Notes under the pieces: model-generated
The model's database searches: none
Told to the model about the DNA's origin: nothing
What the model saw: only the letters and a program-made list of their open reading frames with translations
DNA from: Oscillatoria acuminata PCC 6304
Lineage (GTDB): Bacteria; Cyanobacteriota; Cyanobacteriia; Cyanobacteriales; Laspinemataceae
DNA: 64,000 nucleotides
NCBI RefSeq assembly: GCF_000317105.1
Contig: NC_019693.1
Location: forward strand, 1,798,001 to 1,862,000
Direction: 5' to 3'
Program-made: the position numbers and the translations under genes
Part shown: positions 25,101-40,100 of the stretch, piece by piece
Layout of the letters: every line of letters starts with the position of its first letter
Numbering within the stretch: the first letter of the stretch is position 1

Positions 25101-28100
25101 TAATTTGGATTTTCCGAGGGTAAACTTGAATAGTTTAGGGTTAATGTTTTGCTTCTTGCGAAGCTAATTTGTTGAAAAATTTCTGGAGAATCTTACCGAG
25201 TCAGTAAGGCTAGAATGAGTCGCCTTTCTCGGAAATTTTATAAGACGGGGTAAAGTTGAGTCCGATTTATCGAGATTTGAGGTAAACTCAATCCGGTTAA
25301 TTGTTATATCCATGAGCAATTCAGGCGTTTGTTCTTTAAGTGGCAACCGCAAAAATTACTCAGGTTTGGGAAAGCCAGTAAGTAGGTAGGTACAAAAAAT
25401 CGAAACTAAGTAAAGATATGTTAAGGAGAGGGGCCAGACTTAAACTTAACCCGTTTGGCTGTATAGTTTCCCTCTACACTTCGGGCCTCTACACCTGCCA
25501 TAACCGCATAAGCTAGGTCTAGTTCATCTTCAAACATACGTCCGGCTAATTCATCACGTTTCAAATGCTGCCATTCTAATTCAATTTCATTCATTTCTGA
25601 GCAGTATTTAGGGAGTAAAAAGATGTACAATCCTTTCTCTTCCCATGAAGGCCATTTGTTTTGAACCTCTAAACTTTTATGAATCGGCCCATTGTCTTGC
25701 ACTATTACCCGAATTCGTCCTGTTAGGGCCAACTCCTTTGAGGCTTCCTCCGCTTCTATTTCCATCATTTTAATATAAGATTTACTGGTGAAACTTCCAA
25801 TGGCAAGGCCATAGGTGAAGCCAATCTTGGGTTGCATTATTCCTAAAATGCTCAGTCTTCTCCCCCGTATGCGCGTTTGTTCTTGACATTTTTGTTCCTT
25901 TTTTGGGAAATAGGTATAACCGACTGAACTCCATAAACAAAAGCCCGACTCATCTAAATACTTTAGGTCAATTTCTCTCGCTGCTGCGGCGAATTCCAAC
26001 ATATCTAGATCGGCTTGTTTTATCGAACGTTCTTCTGGGTCTTGCTTATTTTTATGACTAATTCTTGTCCGTTTCCAAATTATTCCCTTTTTTTTTAGCA
26101 CCCGTCTGAGACGATCAGGACTTAGGTACACTTGCCGTTCTGCCGCCAGTTTTTTAGCCAGTTGTTTACTGTTATAGGTGCGGGGTTCCTGCCTAAGACA
26201 TTCTTCTACATAAGCTATATCAGCATCTTGCCATTTTGCTTTGCTTCCTCGCCCCGCTTTGTCCCACAGTCCCCCTAGTCCCTTCTTCTCCCACCGATGC
26301 AGTGTGTCCCGGACTCTAGAAACAGACCAGTTAAAGTGACTAGCAATCTTTTCTACATACCATCCATGAGCATTCAACCGGACAATGGAGGCTCTATCTT
26401 TTACCCTTTGAGGTAGAGTGGTTGCCATTCTAAGTTCAAACAAGGTTCGATCTTCTTCTGGGGTAAGAAAGACTCTCAGGCGAGCGCCCATAATTTTTTC
26501 CTCTAACGATGGGACAGGTCTTTACTTATCTTTACATACTTTGGATTTTTTGTACCTACCTACTTATCTCGACGGATGCCGACTCTAACGCCTGGGTCAA
26601 TTGCTGCGCGATCGCCTAGGGTGAAATCCTTATCTGGTAAGGGTTATAACCCAGGGTTGGCGATGCCTTTGAACACGCGAGTTAATGCTCATGTTTATAA
26701 TATACGAGTAACTGCTCATGTTTGTCAACGCTCTGGGGGAAAAATGGAAGAAGAATTTTTAAAAGTAGAAGGGATGAGGCGGCAACCGCAGCAGATGCGG
26801 GCGATTAAGCGAGTTAATCAGATCCTAGATGCGGCAGATGGGTTATTTGCGGAAGTTGGATATGAAGGGGCCACCACCAATGCGATCGCCGCCCGCGCCG
26901 GAACCTCGATTGGATCCCTTTATCGGTTTTTTCCCGATAAAGAATCCATTCTCAAAGCACTCGCCACGCGCTATTTGGATCAAATGCATGAAATGTTTTT
27001 TGAGTTACATTCGCCTGAAATGGCAACCTTACCCCTAGAGATTTATATTGACCGAATAATGGACGCATTTGATGAATTAATCACTGCACATCCCGGGTAT
27101 CGAGCCGTTTTTTTCAAATCCCGCGCGGCTTGCCCAGAAGTCCAAGAAATGGATTCCAATTTATGCACTCAATTCGCCGGTAAATTAGCAAATTTTTATC
27201 GATTAAAAGCGCCCCACATCGATTCCTCCACCGCCGAACTCATCGCCTTGGTTGTCGTAGAAGCCGCCCGCAATTTGCGGAGACTCTCCCTAAGCCGAGA
27301 TGACCATTTTCAGCATCGAGTCACGGAGGAACTGAAAAAACTATTATTGGCTTATTTGCAGCCTTATTTAAGTTAAGAGGAGATGGGGAGGATGGGGAGG
27401 ATAGGGAGGATGGGGGAGATGGGGAGGATGGGGGAGATGGGGAGGATGGGGGAGATGGGGAGGATGGGGAGGATGGGGAGGATGGGGAGGATGGGGAGGA
27501 TGGGCAAGTTTGTAGTAACGACTGAAGTCGTTACCTCCCGTCTCTCCCCCATCTCCCGTCTCTCGATGGCGGTCTCCCGTCTCTCCCCCATCTCCCCCAT
27601 CTCCCCCATCTCCCCCATCTCCCCTATCCTCCCCATCCTCCCCATCTCCCGTCTCTCTCCCATCCCATTTTCCTTAAGAAAAATTTTCAAGTTACGGCGT
27701 CCCAAAAAGGGGCGATCGCGATTAAAATCTTGGTAAATCTATCCGAGGAGTTAACGCAATGGAGTCTCTTGCATACATCCATCTTGCTGAAGCCTACAAT
27801 GAACCGTTAGAAATCCCCTCAGTCCAGGTAAACTGGCCTAAAAGAGGCTGGGGAAAACGGATCGGAGCACTTGCACTGGGTGCTGTCACCTCCTTCCTGG
27901 CGATGGGTTCTCCCGCAGTTGCACTGATTCGTCCTGGAGATGCCGGTTCAGAAATTACCCAACTGCAATATCGGTTGCAGGAACTGGGCTATTTTACTCC
28001 GGAAAAATCCGGTTACTATGGCGACTTTACCAAACGTGCCGTCATGGAGTTTCAAGAAAAAAATGGATTAACTCCTGATGGAATTGTTGGTCCCCAAACC

Positions 28101-31100
28101 CAGGCGGCTTTGGAACAACAGTATCCCCAAACTCCAGAACCGACCACTCAGCCAACGGTCCGACTCGGCACTACTAGCGGAACGGTTTTAAGAGTACAAC
28201 GGCAGTTAAGCTCATTAAAATACTTCGATTATCAAAAAATGAACGGTGTTTTTAATGAAGAAACTGAAGCGGCTATCAAACAGTTTCAAAAAGACTACGG
28301 CTTAGAAGCTGATGGGGTTGTGGGGGTAAAAACTCATACCGCCCTCCGCAACTATACCGGCTTATAAACCCCGCTTAAATTCCTCATACCCAATCCAGTT
28401 GTCAAAAGTCGATTTTCTCTTCAGCCCGCGCAGGCGGGCTTCGTCTGTGTAGCCCCACCCTTCTAGGGTGCGGGTTTTTATAGACTATCACAACTGGATT
28501 TCGGATCACAGGAACTCCGCAAATTTTGAAATGTAACTCCATAAATCGTCCCAGCCAGTCCGGTTGTTCAACTCTTATCTAGGGAGGTGATACCTCAGTC
28601 CGGTTTAAGTTTATTTATCGTTTATGGCGCACTTCTGTGCGCCCAACTTGTTGAAACAAAACGGCTGGCTGGTGATTCCGGTAAAGAGATTTAAAGATAG
28701 GAGGGATTGTAATACCCACAGCGTCCTTGAATAGAGGCGATCGCATCCAATAAATATAAATCGCCACTGGTGAATAAATCCTCCCACAACAGCGGCACAA
28801 TTTCTCCTTCACCTACCTGGGCTAATACTTCTGCTACCTGTTGACGCACTAAACTATTTCCTTCATTTAAGGTATAGAGTAAGGCATCGACTGCTACAAA
28901 AGTCCCCAGATTTCCTAATGCCTCTATAGCCGTTTTTCGCACGGAATAGGTATTATCAATTAAAGCGACATTTAGCAAAGATTCCACGGCACGATCTGAC
29001 CCAATTTGGCCGAGTATTTTAGCCGCTTTTTCTCGAACAAAACTTGAACTATCTGATAGATTTTCCAGGAGTTCATCTAAAGGTTTAGAGAGTTCGATCG
29101 CTGAGTTTTGGTCATTCCCACAGGCGGGGGCAAGCATTGCGGCATGAATCCGGTCTAATCCTTGTTGAGCGCGGAGTTGTACCCATTCATTCGAGTCAGT
29201 TAAAGCGGCAGTGAGGGCATTTTCCGCCGCCGTCGTGCCAATTTCACCCAGGGCGATCGCCGCACTTTCGCGGACTAAATATCGGGGATGATTTAACGCC
29301 ACAATCAGTTGTTCAACCACTGAATCCTGAGCAATTTTAGCTAATCCATAGGCGGCACGAGTGCGAACAAATTCGTGGGAGTCACCTAATGTATTGAGCA
29401 ATGCCGCAATGGTTTCTTCATTGCCAATTTCTCCTAATGCATCCGCTGCCGCAATTCGGGTATTGGTGGCAGAATGATTTAATGCAGCCAAAATGGTATC
29501 AAGGGCTCCCCGATCGCCCAGTTTTCCCAAGGCGATCGCCACACTCCACCAGGTGGGCGAATAATCTTGCTTATAAAACACCCTTTTGAGCGCGGTAATG
29601 GCTACGGGTGTGGCAATTTTTCCGAGGGCTTCTGCCGCACTTAAGGGTACAGTGCGATCGGAGTCTTCTAAGGCTAAAATTAGAGCATCAATTCCGGTAT
29701 GATACCCCAAATTACCCAAAATTTCTGCGGATTTTTGGCGAATGCTGGGCATTTTATCATTCATCCCTTGAATCAGGGGAAATACCACGGCTAAAGAGGC
29801 GATCGCCCCTAATGCTTCTACCGCATTTTCTCGGATTCGATAATCCGGTTCATTTAAAGATTGTTCTAAATAAGGAATCGCATAATTAGACCCACTGATT
29901 CCAAATAGTCTAATCTTCAACTTGGGTGGCAATACCTGACGATCAAGCAATTCTAATCCTTCGTCCTGAAATGGAGGTTTAACCGAACCTGCTAGTTTTG
30001 TCCCCAGTTTTAAATCAATTTCAAAGCCTAATTTCAATACTCGAATTGTTTCTGTGCGATCGGCCACCTTTGTCAGCATATTTGCAATAGAATCAGTCCA
30101 TTGCAAGCGGTTGAGATAGTCGCGTTTGAGAGTCTCATCACTCAAATACGGGAGCTGGCTTAGGAGGGTTTGAGCAGATGGCATATTGGTCAACACTGAT
30201 GGTGGGGCCTGGAGTGACTGGAAAAGTAGAATAGAAGACTTCAAAAAAAGTGATTAAAGTTAGCTTATTAAGTCTATCCCTTTTTCAGATCTAACCGCCG
30301 CTAAATAGAACACAAAATTGGTTAGTTGGGCCGAAAGTTTTAAGCCGTGGGTATCCGGGTATCTATTAAATAATCGGACAAGAAACTGGACATGAGGACT
30401 AGAATGGTTGCTAATTGGCTATTTTTTGGGAGAGAAACCCGGTGATCTTCCCTAAACATCCGGACTTACTCGGGAGCAAACGAAACGAGTGCTACCGGGA
30501 GCATCTCAATTTTGCTTAAAAACCAGTCGGACCTCTCCCCAAACCCCTCCCCTAAGAGGGGAGGGGCTTTGAGGCTCCCCCTTCCCTCTTAGGGAAGGGG
30601 GCACCGGCGGTTAGGTCTCTTGAACAAATTGAGATGCTCCCGTGCTACCGGCGAACTTGAGCGGGGAAGCCGTTGGTTGCAATTGCAGGTATCCTGGAAA
30701 GTTGATGGCGATCGCCGCGCCGGAAAAGAACTTGAGGAAACATTCATGACCCTGATTTTAACCAACGACGATGGAATAGACGCCCCTGGTATTCAAGCCC
30801 TTCTGAATGCCGTAGGCGATCGCAAAACGGTGATGGTGGCCCCCCGAGAGGGATTATCGGGATGTGGTCATCAGGTGATTACCGATCGCCCCATTCACGT
30901 CGATCGCCGGTCCGCCACGGAATATGCGATCGGCGGAACCCCTGCCGATTGTACTCGCATCGCCCTCTCTTGTCTCTGTCCCGATGCCGCTTGGGTCCTC
31001 TCTGGGATCAACAACGGGGGTAATCTCGGCATCGATGTTTACCTCTCCGGAACCGTTGCTGCCGTCCGCGAAGCTGCCATCCACGGCATTCCCGCCGTCG

Positions 31101-34100
31101 CTATTTCTCAATATCGCAAAGGCGGACGCCTGGTGGAGTGGGAACGGACGACCCAATTAGCGATCGCTGTCTTGCAGGAATTATTTGATCGCCCTCTGGA
31201 ACCCGGCACTTTTTGGAACGTGAATCTCCCCTTTCTCGACCCCGACGAACCGGACCCAAAAATTGTATTTTGTCAACCCTCAACGCAACCCTTGCCGGTT
31301 AAATATCGCATCGAAGACGAGTATTACTATTATGAAGGGGTTTACGGGTTGCGCGATCGCACCCCCGGTACCGATGTGGATGTCTGCTTTTCGGGGAATA
31401 TCGCTGTTACCCTTTTGGGATTGTAGAACGACTTGGAGATAAAAAAGCCTAGTCTCCTTCTACGGTACAATAAGCCTTGACAACAAAAAAGAGTAACAAT
31501 CATGCGGATATTAATGATGGGCGGCACCCGGTTTATCGGGGTTTATCTCACTAAAATTTTAGTTGAACAAGGACATTCCGTCGTTCTTTTCAATCGCGGT
31601 AATAAACCCGCCCCAGTGGAGGGAGTTGAGCAAATTCATGGCGATCGCACCGATGAATCTCAACTCAAAGAGAAACTCGCCTCTGAACAATTTGATGCCA
31701 TTTTCGACAATAACGGACGGGAACTCAGCGACACCAAACCCCTGGCTGATTTGTTTAAGGGTAAAGTGAAACATTTTGTATATATGAGTTCGGCAGGGGT
31801 CTATCTCAAGTCCGACCAAATGCCCCATCGAGAAGAGGATGCTGTTGACCCGAAGAGTCGGCATAAAGGCAAAAACGATACGGAAATCTATCTATCCCAG
31901 CAGGGATTGCCCTTTACTTCCATTCGTCCCACCTATATTTATGGACCGCAGAATTATAATCCTTTAGAAGGGTGGTTTTTTGACCGAATCGTGCGCGATC
32001 GCCCGATCCCGATTCCTGGAAATGGATTTCACATTACTCAACTCGGTCACTGTTACGATTTAGCCAATGCAATGGCAGCAGTTTTGGGTAATGAAACTGC
32101 GATCGGGCAGATTTATAATATTTCCGGCGATCGATATGTCACCTTTGATGGATTAGCCCGCGCCTGTGCAGAAGCCGCCGGAAAAGCTGATGTCAAGCTC
32201 ATCCATTACGACCCCAAACAATTTGATTTTGGCAAACGCAAAGCCTTTCCGATGCGGGTACAACACTTCTTTGCTGATGTCAGTAAGGCCATGCAGGATT
32301 TGAATTGGCAACCCAAATTTGACCTAGTTTCTGGGTTAAAAGATTCTTTTCAAAATGATTATTTGGCTAACGGTTCACACAAGGCAGAAATAGACTTTTC
32401 GGTAGATGATGAAATTATCAATCAAGTTAGTTAATTTCTAGTTGGTTTAGTGGGTAGTCACGACTTTGGTTGGGGATCATCTTAATTTGTTCAAGAGACC
32501 TAACCCCCCAGCCCCCTTCCCTAAAAGGGAAGGGGGAGAAAGATGTAAATTTTACCCTCCAGCAATCAAAAAATTTCCGGATTCTCCCTCTCCTCTTAGG
32601 AGAGGGCTGGGGAGAGGTCCGACTGGTTTTTAGGCAACATTGAGATCCTTCTCTGAAGTCGTTACTACGAACGGGGAATACATAAAAAAATAGAGGAGTA
32701 ACAAATACACCTCTATTAGCGAATTCTTAATCATAACTCAGTCATACATATACCCCGAGTATTTTATTGTTCCATGAGTTGTTCTAAGCGGGTTCGGACT
32801 TCTTGCTGAAGTTGGGGATTTTGTTGAATGGCACTCCCAATTTCATTCAAGCGGTCCATATTGAGTCCGAGACTGGCGATCGCTTGCTCTTGTCTCGCCT
32901 GGGACTCCTCTTGAATTTGCTTTCCTTCTTCCATGATTTGAGCAAATTTTTGCTGTTCTTCTGGAGAAATATTGAGTTCAGCTTGAGCGGCAGGATTCTC
33001 TTGGGCTTGAACGTTGGCTTGATAAATTTCTGCAAACCGTTCTTGACTAAACCCTTGACCTTCGATGGTTTGTACTATTCTTTCTTGAAACTGTTGCTCA
33101 ATGGTCAACATTTGGAAGATAGCCCGGGAAAACTTATCGAGATCTTCGTCACTAATTTGAGCTTGAGCCAGAATTTCTACGGGACTCCGTTGCGAACTTT
33201 CTTGGGCTTGTGCGATCGCTGCAGGTGTTATTCCGATCAGCAGCAATACCAGTACGGAACTCGCGGTTAAAAGTCGTTTTAACATTTAAAATTTCTCCAT
33301 GATCACTCTTACTTGTACTGTGTCAGGGGTGCTCAGGCTTTACAAAGCTCGACCTGTCACAGATTAGCGGGGTTGAGTTCGGTCTCAACGACTGGGTGCG
33401 GCCAACTCAGGACAGCCCTAAAAAACAGGATTACTAACAGATTGTCAATATCTGCTGCTGTAGGACAAGCGGAAATCGGGGCTTGCAGGGCATGGTGAGC
33501 TTAATGGGGTCAAGTTCCCAGACGTGGGGAATCACGCAAACGAGCCTACCCTCAAAGAAGCGAATTGAATACCCAAACAACACAAGATACCAGCTTAAAT
33601 AGGTTGCCTTTTTAACTCGCTCAACCAGTACAGGTTAAACTTTATTTTGGGAAACTGTCAAGTGTATCCTCACGGGTTTAGAAATCGATAACAGAACACA
33701 CATCCAAACCCATAGTCCCCTGCATATCCTAGATAGCATCCCCTATGGGGGAGCAAGTTTGAAGGTGTGCTGTACCGTGCCATTGCACGAGAGTTGGGTG
33801 ATTCGATGGGAAAAAATATCGAACTGCCGGTTGCGGGTCTCAATTTATTCCCTAGTTTAGCGATGATCAAAATAAAGCTAATCCCTCTATCGATAGATCG
33901 TTTCCCTATCCGATGACTCAGGTCTCGATCGCCCTGTACTCATTTGAACAGAGTTGAACAGATTGATGGAATCATGGCAGACCTTGTTCCATTTTTGCTG
34001 ACTGGATCTATATCTATAGGAATAAAATTCCCACACATTAAACCTTAATAAAGGATTAAGAGTCACTCGATTGAGGCCAGAGATAAATCACACCGGAAAT

Positions 34101-37100
34101 CCAGGTCAGGGCCACGGAAATCCAGAAGGCAACTAAGGCGATCGCGGACCATTCTCCAGGCAGAGGCGCGATCAACAGGGCGATCGCCAGGATTTGACTG
34201 ACAGTTTTTAACTTACCCCACAAATTGGCACCGGCGATTGCCGCATTACCCGTTAAAGCGGGATTGATGCGCCATCCAGCGATCGCCAATTCCCTAAACA
34301 AAATCAAAAATACCCCCCAAGCAGGCAACTGTCCCAGTTCCACCAGAGACATCAAGGGAGCCAGAACCAATAACTTATCCACTAACGGATCGAGAAACTT
34401 CCCCAACTCCGTCACTTGATCCAATTTTCGAGCTAAATAGCCATCCAACCAATCCGTCCCTGCCGCCACCAAAAAAATCACCACGGAGATCCATCGCAAC
34501 CTCGGCGTGGGGTCTGACAGGAAATACAGTAGAAAAGGCACCCCCAATAAACGGGAGAAAGTGATCCAAGTTGAGAGCGTCATAAATAGCTCACGAGAAC
34601 AGAATAAAAAAAACCTAGGGCCGACCGCAGGATTGGCCCTAGGTTAACATAATTTTGCTCTGAATGTTTTATCCTGTCCCTGGAAGCAGCTTTTAGCAGG
34701 CTCCTTTTTGGTTAAAAATGACCTGGAAGGTTTTCACAATCAGGAGGAGGTCATAAAAAATCGACCACTTGCGCTGATACTCCAAATCCAGGTGAATCAC
34801 CTGTTCAAAATCTTTAATACTAGAGCGTCCATGAGTCTGCCATTCTCCCGTCAGACCCGGTTTAACGTTCAAACGGTCTAAATGATGGGGTTGGTAGTCC
34901 TTCACTTCTTTTGGAGTCGGTGGACGAGTGCCGACTAAGCTCATTTCTCCGCGCAGCACGTTCCAAAATTGAGGCAGTTCATCCAGACTGGTGCGACGTA
35001 GAACCCTTCCGATTCGGGTGATGCGAGGGTCGTTTTCGTTTTTAAATAGATGTCCTTTGACTTCGTTTTTGACCAGATGCTGGAGATGTTCCGCATTGAC
35101 GACCATTGAGCGGAATTTCCACATCCGGAAATGACGGCCCTTATAGCCGCAGCGGATTTGGCTATAGAGTAGGGGTCCTGGATTGTCCAACTGCATGGCG
35201 ATTACCAGGGGAATAGCAATGACTGCCGTGATTGCTAACCCAACCAATGCTCCGACAATATCAATGAGACGCTTTGTTTTACTGTAAAGGGAAGGATGGC
35301 ATTCTTGGCGAATGGTTGGTGCAGAATAAATGGATTCAATAGTGGGGCTAGTGACTGGATTAAGTGTAAAGGGAATAGATATATCAATTTTATGAGCAGT
35401 TAACACGATCTTCTCCCGTTGGGTTTGGGGTGGCTATCCTGATTCTTGAACTGACTCTACTCAATTTTTGGGGAATTCGGTACAACTACCCCCTGCTATT
35501 TACTTAAACTTTGAAATGTTAGTCAGTTTTGTAAAGTTTTCGTGTTGTTTAAAATAAAGTCAAAGCAAAAACGTAAGAACCCACACCCTGAAGGGTGGGG
35601 CTACACAGACGAAGCCCGCCTGCGCGGGCTAATCCATAAAATCGAATTTTGTTACAACCGGATTTGGTATGAAGTGCTTTCTAGAGATTTAAGCTCAACT
35701 GGCTCGACCCCACCTATTCGGCGATCGCTCCATTGAGATGGGGCAGAGGCTCAATTCTGTACTCGGACTTCCCTCAATTATCCGATGTTTTAAAATTTTT
35801 GTGTATTTTTCAAAACATTTATCCGATATTTATATAGAAAAATTTTCGGAATGATGGCGTGGAGGGGTTAAAAACTCACTTAAATAAAGAAGGAGGGGGT
35901 CTTCAAAATGTTGATGAGTTGTTGTGGCGATCGCCTGCAAATATTGCAACAACCGCCCAGACTGTTCAAGATTAACCCGATAAGTACCATCAACCTGCTC
36001 AAACAGAGGGATATCCCGTGTGAGAGGATATTCCGTTGTTGCCGCCACCTCCGGCATCGGGACTGCCGAGTTCCCCGTTGAACTCAACCCCGGAGGCAAA
36101 TCCCCATCCAGGAATCCTTGAATCCGACTGCCAAGCGATCGCCCGTGAATCCCGCGATGTTCCACCAATGCCACAATTTCCCCCAAGGACCGGGGACAGT
36201 CGTCCGTGATTGCCCTTAACAACTCCGCCAGTAAAAAATAATCCCCATACTGCTGCCGATTCAAGTCCAGAACCCGAGGATACAGAGGCAACGCCGCCAA
36301 CCCAAAGGCAATCCGACTCGAACCCGACCCCCGATTTCCCCGGGGTGGATCAGCGATTAACATCGCATTCGGGAGTTTTTGTCGCATCCAACCCTTTAAC
36401 GAGGGGGATTGTGCCGTTCCCCCGGTACAAACAGCCCGCTCAATGGCGATCGCCGATAAACCCGTTTCAATCAACAACCCATTCAGTGCTTGATTCAAAA
36501 AGTTGAGAAAGGGTTCAACAACTAAAGTTTGTAACTCCCGGTGAGCGATCGTCCAACGAAACTCACCCACCGTAACCGGATATACATCTCGCTCTTGCAG
36601 CGCCAACTTAACCTCTTCCGCTGCCGCTAACAATTCTCGTCCGGCAGGATGTTCAAGTAATCGCTGCTGTAACTGCATTCGCCTCACCCCATCAGGCTCT
36701 CCCGGACGGGGTAATTCCAAATCGCACCCCAGATACCAATATCCCCGATTCTCCCGACGGACTGCCTCGGTCCAAAATAACTGACAAATTATATCTTGGT
36801 CTAACCCTTGACCCGCATAGGGAAAACTGCGCGTTTTAAAGTGAGAATCACTTAATTCCTCCAAGTTTTCTGGCACCGAAACCAAGGCCAACTCCGTCAT
36901 CGTCGCACCGGAATCGATCGCCAAACCATAGCGTGTACCCACCGCCCGAGAGCGGTGCCAACTGGCTCCCGGTCCTTCCTGGGGGTGAAATTGTCGAGAT
37001 AAGACCGAAGGAATCGTCACCCGTTCCCCACCGACGCCCGGAAGGACCGAGAGCCATGCGGCGATCGCATTTTCCACAAATAAAACTTGGGACGGTTCTT

Positions 37101-40100
37101 GAACCAGTTTCGCACTTAAGATAGATTCACGAATATTAAAACAATAACTATCCGGCCAACTGCCGGGAAAACTCACAATGGCCCCGCGCAACTGAGCGAT
37201 CGCCTGGGGAAACCGATCGGGATCTAACCCGGCAGCGCCCCCAATGGCAGCAGAAGGCGTCGCCATCGTCAGGGCCGATGACAGGGTAGCAACGGCGTGA
37301 CTACGAGGAGAGGAAGCAGAGGGCAACCTGAGCGATCGCCCAGAACCCGATGCCACTTCCACCACCGGCAACCCCTCCCCCTGGGCTAATGGAGCCACCC
37401 CAGCAGCGGCGATCGTCGCCAACAGCGCACTCAACGCATCGAGCAAATCGCTTAATCCGAGGGACCTTCCATGCGATCGTAACACCATCTCGCGTTTTGC
37501 CCGCTTGCGATTCAGCAACTCCAGGGGGACAACCGTCGGGTGCATTCCCGAGTCCCAAGGGTTTTCCTTCACTTTCGTTCCCGCAATCCCCGGCAACAAC
37601 AGGGGTTTAAACTGATGCAACCACCATCCCTGGGACCGCAGATAAACTTGGGAAGGCAACCGAAACGTCGGGTCAGAACCCTGAGAACCGAGGGGATGCC
37701 AATAAAGCGGATATAACTGACAGGTGAGGCGATCGAACAAAGCTGCCGATAGGTGAGTCGTCCCGAGATCAATTCCCAAATACCAGAACCCTGCCGGTCC
37801 GTTTGGCACTGCCATTCTTCTGTTTCCCCCTTAGCTGGTTGCCGTCCCAAAATGAGTTTAACCGTTAACTATCCTAAACGCGCAGGTGTACCCCGGAAAA
37901 ACTCAGGCGGGACATTTTTGAGCCTGCTGACGGATATGCAATCCCCAAACTGAGTTTTGAGACTTAGCCTTTACCCCGTCGGGGTTTCCGGTTCGATTGG
38001 GATGGATTAGGTCCTCCCTAACCTCTGATTATTCTACAGCACCCCGATGATGATTATAAGGGGCCTATGCTGGCGTCAGACTGTTCCTTGATTTTTCGCT
38101 AGATAGAACGAGGGCGATCGGGTATCGGTAACCCATACAAAAACAGATGCAAAATTTCTAAGGGACACAGGGGAGGGCTAGGAATCATCAAATCATCATG
38201 TCCGGGATGAAGATGAAATCTGATTCCTCGTTGATCATTATCATGACCGGGGGTATTGAGGTCAAAACGGAGAAATTTCACAGAAAAATCTTCAGGAAAG
38301 CGAATTTCAAAGTTAAATCCCAGAACTTGGGGCTGTTTGGGATTTTCATCAATGAAAATGGCAAAATCAAACCAACAGCGATCGGCTCGTTCAAAATGAG
38401 GAAGGTCGCGACTGCGCTTAAAGTTTCTCTGCCCGCCCATAATCTCAAAGACTCCCTTACCATGCTCCCCGGATTTTTGGAGTTTTAGTAACTTGTGAAT
38501 TTCATGAGGTTTAGTTTTTAAAATCTGTTCATCCGAGGCTTTAGTCAGGGTTTTTAATATTTGATTCTTAAAGATTTTAGCACTTTTAATATCAGTGTTT
38601 GGCGTAGCCTGCCCGAGTCTCTCTTGAATCTCCTGACCCATTTTTTCCCAACCACTGTTACCGCTCAATGAGATCCTCCCGATCTAGAAGAACAAGCCAT
38701 TCCCCATATTCAGGTTCTGTGGGTAATTCTTTAGCTTCTGCAAGAGCAATCACTTCGGCATCCGACTGTCCAGACCATTCTCGCAGTGCAGACAATCGCG
38801 CTTCTCGTTCGTCATCAGTGAGCAAATCTTCACCTTGATTTAATGCATAAACTCTAGGACTCAACCAACTAAAAAAATTTGGAGCATTGGTCCCGATCGC
38901 CCGAAGAGATTGGGAAGATAAAATGACCACTCCGCCCCGCCCTTTGTGGTTTAACCGGCTTCTGAGACTGTCAAGATGACGCCAATCGTTGGGTTGCCAA
39001 GTTTCAAAATTCCACAGCAGTAGATAATCAGCCCCGGAGTTATGAATGCGATCAAAGACTGCGCTCACTCCACTCTCCGCAGAAATGCTCTCGACTTTGC
39101 ACTCCGCCAAAATTTCAATCCCCGATTGTAGATCTTCTAGAACTTCATCAATGTTTGAAGGCTCCACCACAATACTCGACCAAATATTACTTTCAGGCTG
39201 CGATCTAACTCTCTGGAAAAACTCATCCAGAGAAACTGAAGCGATTTCATTAACTGGAAATGATATCATAAAAGTAGATTCTATACTTTTTTACTTTTTT
39301 TTATTAGAGGTAAAATTGCCGGATGAACAGCATGGCGCATTTGGGGATATCTGTACTCTAAAATCTTTCCTTCGACTAATAATCTAATATCTTCCTCCGT
39401 TCTTGGAATAAATTTACCTTCTGTAGAAACTCGCTGCATCGTATCCTGCGCTTCATCTGATATTCCAAAAACTTTGGCCCGCCCAAATGACTGAGCAGCC
39501 ACATCAACATGAGCGGGTTGCAAATTATCGCTACCAGATAAATAGGCTTCCTCAATTGCAGATTGAGTGAGGTTCATCAAGTCCCGCAACATTCCCCCTG
39601 AATAAAGAATAAGGCGATCTACTGAGGATTGATCCAGAAACCCTTCCGATGCGCGAACGGCCAGAATCTTGGCAAAGAAATCCCGAGCATCTGGGTCCTT
39701 GGCAACATCAAAACAGGGTTGATAAGAAAATGAGTTAACTGTATTTTCAAGACGGCTTCTATGTTTACTGTAAGCCGCCTGAATCGGACCAACTAAGACA
39801 ACGCCAATTCCAATTTCTGATAATGCTTCTACATCCGCAATAAGTTCCACAAACAATTCATCTTCATAGAGGCGATCCAACCCATCCACTAGCAGCACGA
39901 TCGTCCCGTATTTTTCAGCTACCCCTTGTTTTATTGTATTGATTGCTTCTTGTAATCCCTTTATTTCTAAAGGAGTTTCTGGCCGGACGGGAATCATTCC
40001 TGGATGGTCTATTACTGTAACCAGAGGATTTTGATATTCCTGGTTAACCAAATTTTGAAAAATTGTTTGCTTATAACCGTAGGCCAATTTGCGAATAATG